64,000 nucleotides of DNA from NCBI RefSeq assembly GCF_003344965.1, contig NZ_CP031194.1, positions 2,604,001 to 2,668,000 on the forward strand, read 5' to 3'. The position numbers and the translations under genes are program-made. Origin of the DNA: Streptomyces paludis. GTDB taxonomy: Bacteria; Actinomycetota; Actinomycetes; Streptomycetales; Streptomycetaceae. Shown here one piece after another: positions 36,241-44,006 of this stretch (position 1 is the stretch's first letter; the number at the start of each line of letters is the position of its first letter). The notes beneath the pieces are model-generated. The model did not search any database. It had not been told where the DNA came from and saw nothing but the letters and a program-made list of their open reading frames with translations.

Positions 36241-37440
36241 TCAGCTCAACTGCCGCTGCCGGCAGTCCTTCTCGACGCCGCTCTTGTAGAGGCAGACCTT
36301 GACGACCGGTGAGGTCACGGCCCCGGCCGCCGTCGTGAACGTACCGCAGCGGTCCGCGTACGCGCCGTCCGCGCCGGTGAGCACCTCGGCGCCGCCGGAC
36401 GTCCGGGAGACGTAGGCCCGTACGCCCCAGCCGTCCGCCTTGTTGTCGCACACCCGCAGGGTGGCCGCGCCGTCGCCCTGGACGGCGAGATGCGCCCAGC
36501 CCGCGTCGGAGTCGGCGCCCGCGAGCACCGTGCCGGTCCTGGTCACGGCGGTGGAGCGGACGGTGAGGTCCGTGACGACGGGCAGGTGGTCGGAGGCGTT
36601 GGTGGAGACGGTGTGCGCGCCGTCGACGTCGAAGGCGGGGGTCGAGTAGACGTAGTCGATCCGCGAGTCGTCCAGGCCATCACCGGGGTGGGTGACGGCG
36701 GAGGCGCCGGTGTTGACGTTCACCCGGGTCCAGGAGTCGATCCAGTCGGCGGCGGCGAACCAGGGCCGTATCCCGTCGTCGGGGCGGACGTTGAGGTCGC
36801 CGGTGAGCAGCATCGGGGAGGTCATCAGCGCGCTGGGCAGCTTGTCGATGACCGCGCGGGCCTGCCGGTTGCGGCGCTCGGTGGCCTCGGTGCCGACGCC
36901 GGCCGAGAGGTGTGTGGTGTAGACGCGTACGGCCGTCCCGTCCACGTCGAGCCGCGCGCCGCCGAGGCTGCGCAGGACGGCGGTGGTGTTGGCGGGGTAC
37001 TGGGGCAGTTGGTAGGTCAGCGTCTCCTTGATGGGGTACTTGCTGAGGATGACGTTGCCGGCGAGGCCGCCCAGCGCGTTGGTGTCGCTCTTCGCGAAGT
37101 GCGCGGAGTACTGCGGGAGGGCGTCGAGGAGGGCCCCCCACTGGTTGACGCCGCCGATGGCGCGGTTGTCGTGGAGTTCCTGGAGGGTGACGACGTCGGG
37201 GTCCTGGGCGCCGATGACCCGGGCGACGCGGTTGATGTCGGTGACGCCGTCGGTGCCCTTACCGCCCTGGATGTTCCAGTCCATGACGCGGAGGGAGAGG
37301 GCGGCGGCGGTCGTGGCCGTGGGTTCGGCGGCCTGGGCAGCCTGGGCTGGGGCGGCCTGGGCTGGGGCGCCGCTGCCTGCGGCGACGAGGGCGAGGGCCC
37401 CGATCAGCCCGGATATGAGGCCATGGGTACGTCGTCTCAT
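36241..37440 (-). CDS. Secreted endonuclease/exonuclease/phosphatase-family protein
   Basis: The ATG at 37438-37440 gives 399 residues. A signal peptide (LISGLIGALALVAAGSGAPAQA) is followed by an EEP domain: LRVMDWNIQGG, TLQELHD, LTGDLNVRPDDG, DYVYST and SDHLPVVTDL give the metal and catalytic residues. The last ~95 residues form a beta-rich tail (TLRVCDNKADGWGVRAYV) with four cysteines. The substrate could be DNA, RNA or a phospholipid/inositol phosphate. It is divergent from the LLM oxidoreductase gene. Confidence 0.9.
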   Translation of the reverse strand: MRRRTHGLISGLIGALALVAAGSGAPAQAAPAQAAQAAEPTATTAAALSLRVMDWNIQGGKGTDGVTDINRVARVIGAQDPDVVTLQELHDNRAIGGVNQWGALLDALPQYSAHFAKSDTNALGGLAGNVILSKYPIKETLTYQLPQYPANTTAVLRSLGGARLDVDGTAVRVYTTHLSAGVGTEATERRNRQARAVIDKLPSALMTSPMLLTGDLNVRPDDGIRPWFAAADWIDSWTRVNVNTGASAVTHPGDGLDDSRIDYVYSTPAFDVDGAHTVSTNASDHLPVVTDLTVRSTAVTRTGTVLAGADSDAGWAHLAVQGDGAATLRVCDNKADGWGVRAYVSRTSGGAEVLTGADGAYADRCGTFTTAAGAVTSPVVKVCLYKSGVEKDCRQRQLS

Positions 37441-37529
37441 TGCTGTCCCCGTTCGTTGGTGCGTGAGTTGGTGGGCAGATTCAACCAGAGGGCTGGTCGG
37501 GGCACGCGGCGAGTTATTAAGGTCAGGAA

Positions 37530-38480
37530 ATGACCAATGCCTTCTCCACGTCTTCCTCCGCCTCATCCGCTTCAGCAGCACGCCGGATCGGCGTGATGTT
37601 CGACAGAGCCCGCCGCCCGGAGGAACTCGCCTCTTTCGCCGCCGAGTTGGAAAATCTGGGCGCGGGCCCGCAGGTGGACGACCTGTGGGTGGTGGAGGAC
37701 CTGGGCTGGGCCGGCGGTGTCTCCTCGGCGACGCTCGCGCTGGCGGCCACCGAGCGGCTGCGGGTGGGCATCGGCATCAGCCCGGCACCGCTCCGTAACC
37801 CCGCGCTGCTGGCCATGGAATTCGCCACGCTGGCGCGGGTGTTCCCCGGCCGGTTCGTCGCGGGCATCGGGCACGGCTCGCCGGACTGGATGGCGCAGGT
37901 GGGCGCGGCGTCCCCGACGAAGCTCGCGCTGCTGGAGGAGACGATCGGGGCCGTACGCGGCCTGCTGTCAGGCGCGACCACGAGCGTGGACGGCCGTACC
38001 GTCCACATCGACGGCGTCACCCTGGTCCACCCCCCGGCCGAGGCACCGCCGGTGGTCGCCGGGGTCGTACGGCCGCGCTCCCTGGAACTCTCCGGCCGGG
38101 TGGCCGACGGCACGGTGATGGCCGAGGGCCAGGGCCCGCGCGCGGTCGAGGCCGCGCTGAACACCATCGCCAAGGGCCGCGCGGCCGTATCGCCGGACGG
38201 CCCGGCCGCGCACGAACTCATCGTCTTCACGCACCTGTACGTGGACGACGACCCGGCCGGGGTCACGACGGCGACCGCGCCGGTGGTGGCGGAGTACACG
38301 GAGTGGCTGGGCATCCCACGGGAGGACGTCTTCCTCGCGGCGGGCCCGGCGGCCACGGCGGCGGAGCGGATCCGCAGCCTCTGGGAGGCGGGCGCGGACA
38401 CGGTGGTCCTGAGGCCGATCGGCGAGAACCCGCTGGGCCAGGTACGGGTGGCACTGGCGGCCCTGGCGGAACTGGCGTAG
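37530..38480 (+). CDS. LLM-class flavin/F420-dependent oxidoreductase
   Basis: This 316-residue TIM-barrel protein has luciferase-like motifs: RIGVMFDRARRPEEL, LWVVEDLGWAGGVSS, RLRVGIGISPAPLRNP and RFVAGIGHGSPDWM. Many actinobacterial members use F420, which this cell should make through cofD/fbiB, but FMN use cannot be excluded. The substrate is unknown. The ATG at 37530 has AGGTCAGGA just upstream. Confidence 0.88.
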   Translation: MTNAFSTSSSASSASAARRIGVMFDRARRPEELASFAAELENLGAGPQVDDLWVVEDLGWAGGVSSATLALAATERLRVGIGISPAPLRNPALLAMEFATLARVFPGRFVAGIGHGSPDWMAQVGAASPTKLALLEETIGAVRGLLSGATTSVDGRTVHIDGVTLVHPPAEAPPVVAGVVRPRSLELSGRVADGTVMAEGQGPRAVEAALNTIAKGRAAVSPDGPAAHELIVFTHLYVDDDPAGVTTATAPVVAEYTEWLGIPREDVFLAAGPAATAAERIRSLWEAGADTVVLRPIGENPLGQVRVALAALAELA

Positions 38481-38611
38481 CCCTACGCCGCACGCGGCCC
38501 GGGGGAGGCGCCGCCGCCTCCGTACGCTTCCCCCGGAGCGCGGGCCCGGGACCGGGCCCCGATCCGGGCACCGGTCCGCCCGTAACACGCGACGACGCCC
38601 ACGCAGACCCC

Positions 38612-38944
38612 ATGCCGTCCCGCAGGACACACCGCGAGCGGTTGGCGCACATCCACAAGGTGGCGCAGCAGCAGAACGTCTGCGTCCAAGTGCTACCGCT
38701 GTCGGAGTGGCAGGCCGCGCACTTGTCGTCCCACTTCGTGATGTTCAGCCTCGGACCCGAACTTCAGGCTGTCGTCTACGACACCACCGCAAGCTCCGTG
38801 GTCCTGGAAGACCTCGACGCGTCCGCCGGACCGACCAACGACTGCGTGGAGGTAGCCCACCGGGACAGCGGCACGCAGTTCTACACCTCCGCCGAGTGGG
38901 CGGCGTTCCTCGACGGCCTGAAGTCCGGCGACCTCGGCCGGTGA
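38612..38944 (+). pseudogene. Remnant: DUF5753 C-terminus joined in frame to a DUF397 tail
   Basis: The 110-residue open frame begins with a DUF5753 fragment (RERLAHIHKVAQQQNVCVQV, LPLSEWQAAHLSSHFV, VVYDTTASSVVLEDL) and ends like a DUF397 protein (CVEVAHRDSG, FYTSAEWAAFLDGLKSG). The helix-turn-helix, the first two-thirds of DUF5753 and the N-terminus of DUF397 are missing. The simplest reading is a deletion that fused an XRE/DUF5753 gene to its downstream DUF397 partner. The frame is open, so a short protein may still be made. Confidence 0.7.
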
Positions 38945-39018
38945 CGGACGGCGGCGGCAGGGACGCGCGGCCCAGGGGACAGATCAAGGGACAGATCAGG
39001 TGACACACCGAGCAGAGG

Positions 39019-39228
39019 ATGAGATTCAGGGTGGAGCAGAATAAAAGCGTCAGAATTATTCAAGCCGCCATCCACTCATTGGCGATTATTACCTCGTTCG
39101 TTTTCCTCATGGACAGCTGGCTGTTCGTTGCCCCGATCTTGGCGGCAGGCGTGATCAATTTTCTCTTGCTTCCTCGCGTGCACCATAAGCTTCTCGTCAC
39201 CAAAAAGATCAATGAAGGTAAGTGCTGA
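39019..39228 (+). CDS. Small AT-rich membrane protein (up to 69 residues)
   Basis: Two hydrophobic segments (AAIHSLAIITSFVFLM, LFVAPILAAGVINFLLL) flank a short loop, and the C-terminus is basic. Codon use is strikingly AT-rich compared with all neighbours (many att, aaa and ttt codons), which suggests foreign origin. AGAGGATGAG precedes an in-frame GTG at 39031 at good spacing, so that start (65 residues) may be right rather than the ATG at 39019. I do not recognise a family. Confidence 0.5.
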   Translation: MRFRVEQNKSVRIIQAAIHSLAIITSFVFLMDSWLFVAPILAAGVINFLLLPRVHHKLLVTKKINEGKC

Positions 39229-39338
39229 CTCTCCGCCATATCCACAAAGCGGCAAGCCGTTATCCGTAGGGCAGTGCGCGAGGCTGACGGGCGGGGCCGG
39301 ACCTTGTCGGGGCCAGCCGGTGGCGAGTGTGCGGCGTT

Positions 39339-39639
39339 GGGCCGCCCCTCCTCCTGCCAGTGTCGCGCCTCCAGGGGAGGAGTAAAGGGCGCTCCTTCGT
39401 CGCGTCGCTGCGCGATGGGCTGCGCCCACCCTTGACACCTCCCCTTCCGGCGCGTGTACGGGAGAGGGGGGGCGGCCGGGGGGAGGGGGCCCAAGGGGTC
39501 CGCTGTTCTCTCGGCCGGCTCAGGGTCCGGCGGCCCGGTGGGCCCTGCGGGGCTGCGCAGCAGAGGAATGGGGCGGTCCGACACCGGCTCAGCGGCCAAC
39601 CGCCCGCTGCTGGTTGCGACTCAAGCCCCGCTGGTCACC
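39339..39639 (+). repeat. Left arm of a ~0.84-kb fold-back (large inverted repeat) element
   Basis: Read against the reverse complement of 39868-40174, this arm matches in long blocks: gggccgcccctcct, aaagggcgctccttcgtcgc and onward to cgcgatg, cacccttgacacct, ggctcagggtccggcgg, tgggccctgcggggc, agaggaatgggg and ccccgctggtcacc. Identity looks near 75-80% by eye. It contains a TGGGC/GCCCA hairpin at 39416-39428 that covaries with the other arm. No gene is supported inside it. Confidence 0.85.
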
Positions 39640-39867
39640 GTCGCGTGTGGTGCCCGGAAGGCGGACGGGTTCTGCTGTCCCGGCCGGGTCTGCGGGCCGG
39701 GTACCCTGCCCGCATGCCCCATATGGGGCAGTTTGGTAACCCGTTGGGGGGCTGCTCGGGCGGCACATGTGTCCTCAGGTGCATTAGCGGCCCTCCCCGA
39801 CGCATAGACGGCCTTCAGGGGGCCACTTGTCGTCACCTGCGTCCCGGCAACCCCACAACCCACACCC
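39640..39867. other. Unique centre of the fold-back element
   Basis: This 228-bp segment separates the two arms and encodes no convincing protein. It holds a perfect 16-bp palindrome (TGCCCCATATGGGGCA) at 39715-39730, framed by gggtacc on the left and ggtaaccc on the right, which gives a nested hairpin. I see no transposase or RNA family that I can name. Confidence 0.6.
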
Positions 39868-40174
39868 GGTGACCAGCGGGGCTTGAGTCTCAGCCGACAG
39901 CGGGCGGTCGGCCGCTGAGCCGGGGCCGAGTCACCCCATTCCTCTACCGCGCGCCCCGCAGGGCCCACCCGCCCGCCGGACCCTGAGCCGAGTGGCAGTG
40001 CAGCGGACCCCCCGGGCAACCCCCTCCCACCCGGCCGCCCCTCCCAACAAGCCGCACTTGCGACTCCGGGGCAGGTGTCAAGGGTGACCGAAGGTCATCG
40101 CGCAGCGACGCGACGAAGGAGCGCCCTTTACACCTGACACGGAGACGCGACACTCACACCAGGAGGGGCGGCCC
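39868..40174 (-). repeat. Right arm of the fold-back element
   Basis: This is the inverted partner of 39339-39639. At the hairpin equivalent (40085-40097) the stem reads TGACC/GGTCA instead of TGGGC/GCCCA, so both sides changed together. Part of this arm (39954-40030) is also similar to 41341-41418. Confidence 0.85.
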
Positions 40175-40328
40175 CGTCACCCCGCAACCCCCGCCACCGA
40201 CCCACCCCACTCGGCTTCGCACTGACCCGCAGACAGACAGGTAGCCAGGCCGTCTTCACCGCACTTGGCCGGGTTGCAGGTACACCAAGCCGTTTGGCAC
40301 GAGCTGTAGCGCGCGGGCGGCGCGGGGT

Positions 40329-40378
40329 TACCGGTGCCCGGGATAGCCAGTGCGTAGGAGCTGCGGTGCGGTGTCCAC
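40329..40378 (-). pseudogene. Aldo/keto reductase remnant, 3' fragment
   Basis: On the minus strand this reads WWTPHRSSYALAIPGTGNP, close to AWTLHRGPHVLAIPGTGDP of the intact aldo/keto reductase at 44007-44993. Nucleotide identity with 44111-44160 is about 78% over 50 bp by eye. The rest of the domain is absent on both sides. Together with 41263-41336 it marks an old reductase gene in the same orientation. Confidence 0.6.
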
Positions 40379-40448
40379 CAGCAAATCGACTGTCCAGAAA
40401 ATGCGTGACCCCTCAACAGCCTTTGCTACAAGCCTCATCGCCGTCTCT

Positions 40449-41126
40449 CTAAGGTTGCTCTTCTGTCGTCTCGACTGCGAACGGTCCGGTGGCAGGAGCT
40501 GTACACACTGCGACATCCGATTCCCTGCCCGTCGCCAAACCCGCCTCGCAGAGTCGGCCGCCTTTCTCGCGCAGGTCGAGGTAGAAGCGCGTGGCCTTGC
40601 CGTCTTGCTTGAGGCCGTGAATGCGTTCGTCAATGTAGCCGAGGCCGTTCAGGGTCACTCTGACCTTGGCGGGGGTGGGCTCCGAGACCTTCTGCAGCGC
40701 CTGGATGATGCGCTGTTCGTGCTGGAGGCTCGCGCACTGATCGCGGTCGTTCAGCTGTACTGCGGGCTCCGTGGGTGCGCCGGGCTCGATCGGGTCTGTC
40801 GGGGGAGTCTCACCAGGGGCGAGACTCTGTTCCCCCTCCGGACCGGTCGGACCGGTCGGACCGGTCGGCATCTTGTCAGTAGGTCCAGACGCGGTCCCAT
40901 CGGTCCAAGAACACGGCTGCGCAAGCCTGTCGAGCATCGCCGCGAATGCCACCTGCTCGGACGGCGACGATGTGGCGTTCACCTTGGAGTCGACGCGCCT
41001 GCCCGGCTCACTGCCACCCAGCTCGTCACTTCCGCAGCCGGTAATCGTCAGGGCTGTGAGGGCGGCAACCGCGAGAGCGCGCCGGGGGTGGGTGAACGCG
41101 CTGATGGAAGCGCGGATTCGTGTCAT
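40449..41126 (-). CDS. Putative lipoprotein
   Basis: The ATG at 41124-41126 gives 225 residues. The signal peptide RRALAVAALTALTITGC ends in a lipobox (TITGC), so the protein should be lipid-anchored outside the membrane. A collagen-like GPTGPTGPEG stretch and Pro/Thr-rich linker divide it, and the second half has several cysteines (DQCASLQHEQR, GRLCEAGLATG, DVAVCTAPATG). The function is unknown. It lies exactly between two fragments of an aldo/keto reductase remnant, so it appears to have been inserted there. Confidence 0.8.
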   Translation of the reverse strand: MTRIRASISAFTHPRRALAVAALTALTITGCGSDELGGSEPGRRVDSKVNATSSPSEQVAFAAMLDRLAQPCSWTDGTASGPTDKMPTGPTGPTGPEGEQSLAPGETPPTDPIEPGAPTEPAVQLNDRDQCASLQHEQRIIQALQKVSEPTPAKVRVTLNGLGYIDERIHGLKQDGKATRFYLDLREKGGRLCEAGLATGRESDVAVCTAPATGPFAVETTEEQP

Positions 41127-41262
41127 GTGCAGAGTCTCCGGCGGACGCCCCGCGCTCCGCATGAGTATGCGTGCTCATACGCATGGGTGCTCACAGTCAG
41201 TAGCCCAAAGCCTCCCTTACTGCAGGAATCGGGCGCGTGGCTTCCGTTTCAGCACGCGGGCC

Positions 41263-41336
41263 ACCGGCGCGATGGCCCGGGCCTCAGCCAGGCTCTCCGG
41301 GCCCACGCCGGAGACGCCCAGGTGCCGGATGAGGCC
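41263..41336 (-). pseudogene. Aldo/keto reductase remnant, internal fragment
   Basis: The minus strand reads GLIRHLGVSGVGPESLAEAR and continues AIAPV, nearly the same as GLIRHLGISNVGPEHLAEAQ of the intact reductase downstream. By eye 65 of 74 bases match 44431-44504 without gaps. The match stops within a few bases of a repeat copy (41341), which suggests that the break happened at the repeat. Confidence 0.75.
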
Positions 41337-41340
41337 GGAG

Positions 41341-41418
41341 CCCCGCAGGGCCCACCCGCCCGCCGGACCCCGAACCGGCCGCCAGGACAGCGGGCCCCCT
41401 GGGCAACCCCCACCACCG
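41341..41418 (-). repeat. Partial third copy of the fold-back arm
   Basis: The first 30 bases are identical to 39954-39983 in the right arm, and similarity continues for ~75 bp (caaccccc end). It directly abuts the aldo/keto reductase fragment. The rest of the 41127-41490 gap holds the lipoprotein gene's promoter region and nothing else that I can name. Confidence 0.7.
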
Positions 41419-41490
41419 ACCCGCAGGTGATAACGGAACCACCCTGCGGTGTCGGAGGCCGGCTGGAGGACTTACGGGAATGTCGAGGTC

Positions 41491-42603
41491 TTACGAGGAC
41501 GGGGTCTGCTTCATCTCGTCCACTACGGCGCGCGTGAGGATGGCGCTGGTGTAGTTGACGGTGCCGGGCTTGATCACGATGCCCTCTTCTGTCTGCTGCT
41601 TCACCTGGACGTTGCGCTGGCCGAGGAAGGCATGGGTCTTCTTGTCGAAGATCCACTCCTCGCGGTTACCGCCCAACTCGTCCTGCCGGGCAACGGCGAT
41701 GCCGGGACGGCCCGTCGCGTCCACGGCGTTGTTCACGACGACCACCCCGGGGATCTTCGCGGCGGCCTTGAACAGCGCCGGGTACAGCGCCGCGGGCGGG
41801 TAGCTCTCGCTGAGCAGGTCGCCGATCGTGCTGAATGCCTGCTGGTCGGGGGAGTTGCCCTGGCCGGCGGTCTCCTTGTAGATCTTCGCCAGCAGCTTGT
41901 CGGGGTTGGTGGTGAGCTTGGTCAGGTAGTCGTACGACGCTCCGTTCAGGCTCGGCTTCGGGGTGTTGCCCTGCTCGTCGGGCAGGCTCAGGGTCTCCCC
42001 CTCGGGACCGTCGTTGACCGTGGGGTCGATCAGCCAGCCCTTGGTGCCGTCGGGCGACATCCAGATCTGCCGTGTGCTGAGCGGTTCGCTGATGAGGCGG
42101 CTCTTGTCGTTGACGGTCTTGATGAACGTGCTGGCCGTCTTGGACTCGACGTAGATGAACTGGCCGGGCCCGACCTTCGGGCGGTCCGTCCCGGAGGCGG
42201 CGGCGAGCGCGATCTGGTCGATCAGCTGGGGTACGCCGTCGGCGCTGGCCGTGCCGAGGTCGGTGGTCAGGGCCGGCCCGGTGGCGACATCGTCTCCGCC
42301 ACCGCCGATGTCGAGCACCGAGGCGGCCACGATCACACCCGCCACGGCGGCGGCCAGCGCGGGCAGCGCGATCGCCAGGCGCGGCATCCGCAGCCGGGCC
42401 TTCTTTACGGGGGCGGGGGCAGTGGGGGCGGATGCGGTGGACGCCGTACCGTTTTCGTTCTGCCGCATGTCGTGGATCTGGGCCATCAGACGCTCCTTGT
42501 GGAACTGGTGACGGCCCGGCGGCAGGTCGCGCGCTGTACGGGACATGAGCTGGGCGCTCTCGTCCATGTCCGCCGGGGACTGCCGGGACGGGTTCGCGTT
42601 CAT
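41491..42603 (-). CDS. CU044_5270-family membrane protein coupled to an ECF sigma factor
   Basis: The ATG at 42601-42603 overlaps the sigma factor stop (ATGA). The 370-residue protein has a ~75-residue cytoplasmic N-terminus (RTARDLPPGRHQFHKERLMA), one membrane helix near residues 77-98 and a large outer domain (FIYVESKTASTFIK, WMSPDGTKGWLIDP). This layout fits the actinobacterial CU044_5270 family found behind ECF sigma genes. By position it may regulate or sense for the sigma factor, although no zinc anti-sigma motif is seen. Confidence 0.85.
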   Translation of the reverse strand: MNANPSRQSPADMDESAQLMSRTARDLPPGRHQFHKERLMAQIHDMRQNENGTASTASAPTAPAPVKKARLRMPRLAIALPALAAAVAGVIVAASVLDIGGGGDDVATGPALTTDLGTASADGVPQLIDQIALAAASGTDRPKVGPGQFIYVESKTASTFIKTVNDKSRLISEPLSTRQIWMSPDGTKGWLIDPTVNDGPEGETLSLPDEQGNTPKPSLNGASYDYLTKLTTNPDKLLAKIYKETAGQGNSPDQQAFSTIGDLLSESYPPAALYPALFKAAAKIPGVVVVNNAVDATGRPGIAVARQDELGGNREEWIFDKKTHAFLGQRNVQVKQQTEEGIVIKPGTVNYTSAILTRAVVDEMKQTPSS

Positions 42604-43283
42604 CGGTTTCCTTCCTGTACGGGCCGGATCGCGTTGTTGTGATCGCCTCTTATCTGTCGGGTGAGGACAGTGGCTTCCCGTTTTCCGCGTACTTCTTTCC
42701 GGGCCGTCGTCTCCCGGAGCGTGGCGTCCAGCGGGCGGGCGAGTTCGGCCTCGGCCAGCGTGCGCAGCTTCTTGCGGGCCCGGGACAGCCGGGAGGCGAC
42801 CGTACCGACTGCGATGCCGAGCGCCTCGGCCGCCGCCTCGTAGTCGAGGCCCTCGCCCAGGCAGAGCGCGATGACCTCGCGCTCGTTCCGGCGCAGCGCG
42901 GCGAGGCAGGTGAGTACGGTCGCGAGTCTCCGGCGGTCGTCGACCTGGCCGGCCACCTCGTCGGCGTGGTCGGGCACCGACAGCTCGGCCGCCGCGGCGG
43001 CGTTGGCGGCGGCCCGGTACCGGCGGTTGGAACGGAACTGATTCCGCGCGGTGTTGGTGGCGATCCCCAGCAACCAGGGCCGCAGCGAACCCCCTTCGGG
43101 ATCCACCCTGTCCCGCAGCTTCCACGCCTCCATGAACGTGGCGGCCATCACGTCCTCGGCGGTCGACCAGTCGGCGGTCAGCCGGAAGGCGTGGTTGTAG
43201 ATCGCGCGCGCGTAGCTGTCGAACAGCTCGGCGTACGCGCTCGAATCCCCGGCTCTGATCCGGGTACGCAGTTGAGTGCTCAC
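42600..43283 (-). CDS. ECF-type RNA polymerase sigma factor
   Basis: The start is GTG at 43281-43283; 227 residues. Region 2 is YNHAFRLTADWSTAEDVMAA then TFMEAWKLRD, and region 4 is EREVIALCLGEGLDYEAAAE with GTVASRLSRARKKL. A ~45-residue basic C-terminal extension (TLRETTARKEVRGKREA) goes beyond the usual ECF end. The downstream coupled membrane protein is its likely partner. Target promoters are unknown. Confidence 0.92.
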   Translation of the reverse strand: MSTQLRTRIRAGDSSAYAELFDSYARAIYNHAFRLTADWSTAEDVMAATFMEAWKLRDRVDPEGGSLRPWLLGIATNTARNQFRSNRRYRAAANAAAAAELSVPDHADEVAGQVDDRRRLATVLTCLAALRRNEREVIALCLGEGLDYEAAAEALGIAVGTVASRLSRARKKLRTLAEAELARPLDATLRETTARKEVRGKREATVLTRQIRGDHNNAIRPVQEGNR

Positions 43284-43319
43284 CTCAGGAAGCTGTCCGG
43301 CACCCGCTACCGCCTTCCC

Positions 43320-43347
43320 GTGACCTGCGCCACACGGCGCAGGTCAC
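43320..43347 (-). terminator. Perfect 12-bp hairpin after the DHFR-like gene
   Basis: gtgacctgcgcc and ggcgcaggtcac pair exactly around loop acac, 10 bp beyond the stop of the DHFR-like gene and 36 bp before the sigma factor start codon. It could end the upstream unit; the stem is also well placed to act as an operator for the sigma gene. Confidence 0.65.
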
Positions 43348-43357
43348 GCACCACATG

Positions 43358-43954
43358 TCACGCGCGGCGTCGGTCGTACGTGAGGAAGACTCCTCCGCTC
43401 TTGAGAACGGTGTGGTCGGTCAGCTCCCAGGCGTGGGGCGCGAAGGCGGTGGTCCGTCCGAAGAGGGGGATACCGGTGCCGATGGTGAGCGGGCTGAGTT
43501 TTACGATCACACGGTCGATCTCGGTGTAGAGCGCGCCGGCCAGTTCCGCACCGCCGACGAGCCAGATGTCCTTGCCGTTCCCACGCTTCAACTCCCTTAC
43601 CTTCGCGACTGGTTCATCGGCTGCGAGTTCGACGGCGGGGTCCGGGCTCTCCGTCAGTGTCCGGGAGAAAACCACATGCTTGAGGTGGGGATAAGCGTCG
43701 GTCACACCGGCCGCGAGCCCGACCTCGTAGCTCCTGCGGCCCTCAACGACGGTGTCGAAGCGGACGCCCTCGGCGGTGACACCGAGCGCGGCGCGGGCCG
43801 GTCCCGGCAGGGTCTCGGGGTACTCCTCCACGAGGTGCTGGATGTAGTCCTCGGCCGGGGACCAGAAACCGCCGGGGCCGCTGGGGTCCGAGCCGTCGGG
43901 GCCGGCGATGAAGCCGTCGAGCGTGGAGGCGATGAAGTACACGAGTTTGCGCAC
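43358..43954 (-). CDS. Dihydrofolate reductase-like (RibD C-terminal) protein
   Basis: The GTG at 43952-43954, preceded by AAGGAC, gives 198 residues. It opens with KLVYFIASTLDGFIAGPDG, has VRFDTVVEGRRSYEVGL, and KDIWLVGGAELAGALYTEID near the end, all typical of this reductase fold. These enzymes use NAD(P)H, but their substrates are mostly unknown. It lies 52 bp after the aldo/keto reductase gene on the same strand. Confidence 0.88.
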   Translation of the reverse strand: MRKLVYFIASTLDGFIAGPDGSDPSGPGGFWSPAEDYIQHLVEEYPETLPGPARAALGVTAEGVRFDTVVEGRRSYEVGLAAGVTDAYPHLKHVVFSRTLTESPDPAVELAADEPVAKVRELKRGNGKDIWLVGGAELAGALYTEIDRVIVKLSPLTIGTGIPLFGRTTAFAPHAWELTDHTVLKSGGVFLTYDRRRA

Positions 43955-44006
43955 AATGAGTCCTTCGTTGATCGGATCGGTCGCGATGAAGACCGCGGCT
44001 GAGCGC

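Noticed and set aside
39060..39599. Several 100-180-codon frames over the fold-back arm
   Set aside because: They cross repeat sequence, have no family motifs and differ between the two arms, so they are not conserved as protein.
40177..40416. A 79-codon Cys-rich minus-strand frame (CQTAWCTCNPAKCGEDG)
   Set aside because: It begins inside the aldo/keto reductase fragment and runs into unrelated DNA at the fold-back edge; no ribosome site or start context. The cysteines look like chance.
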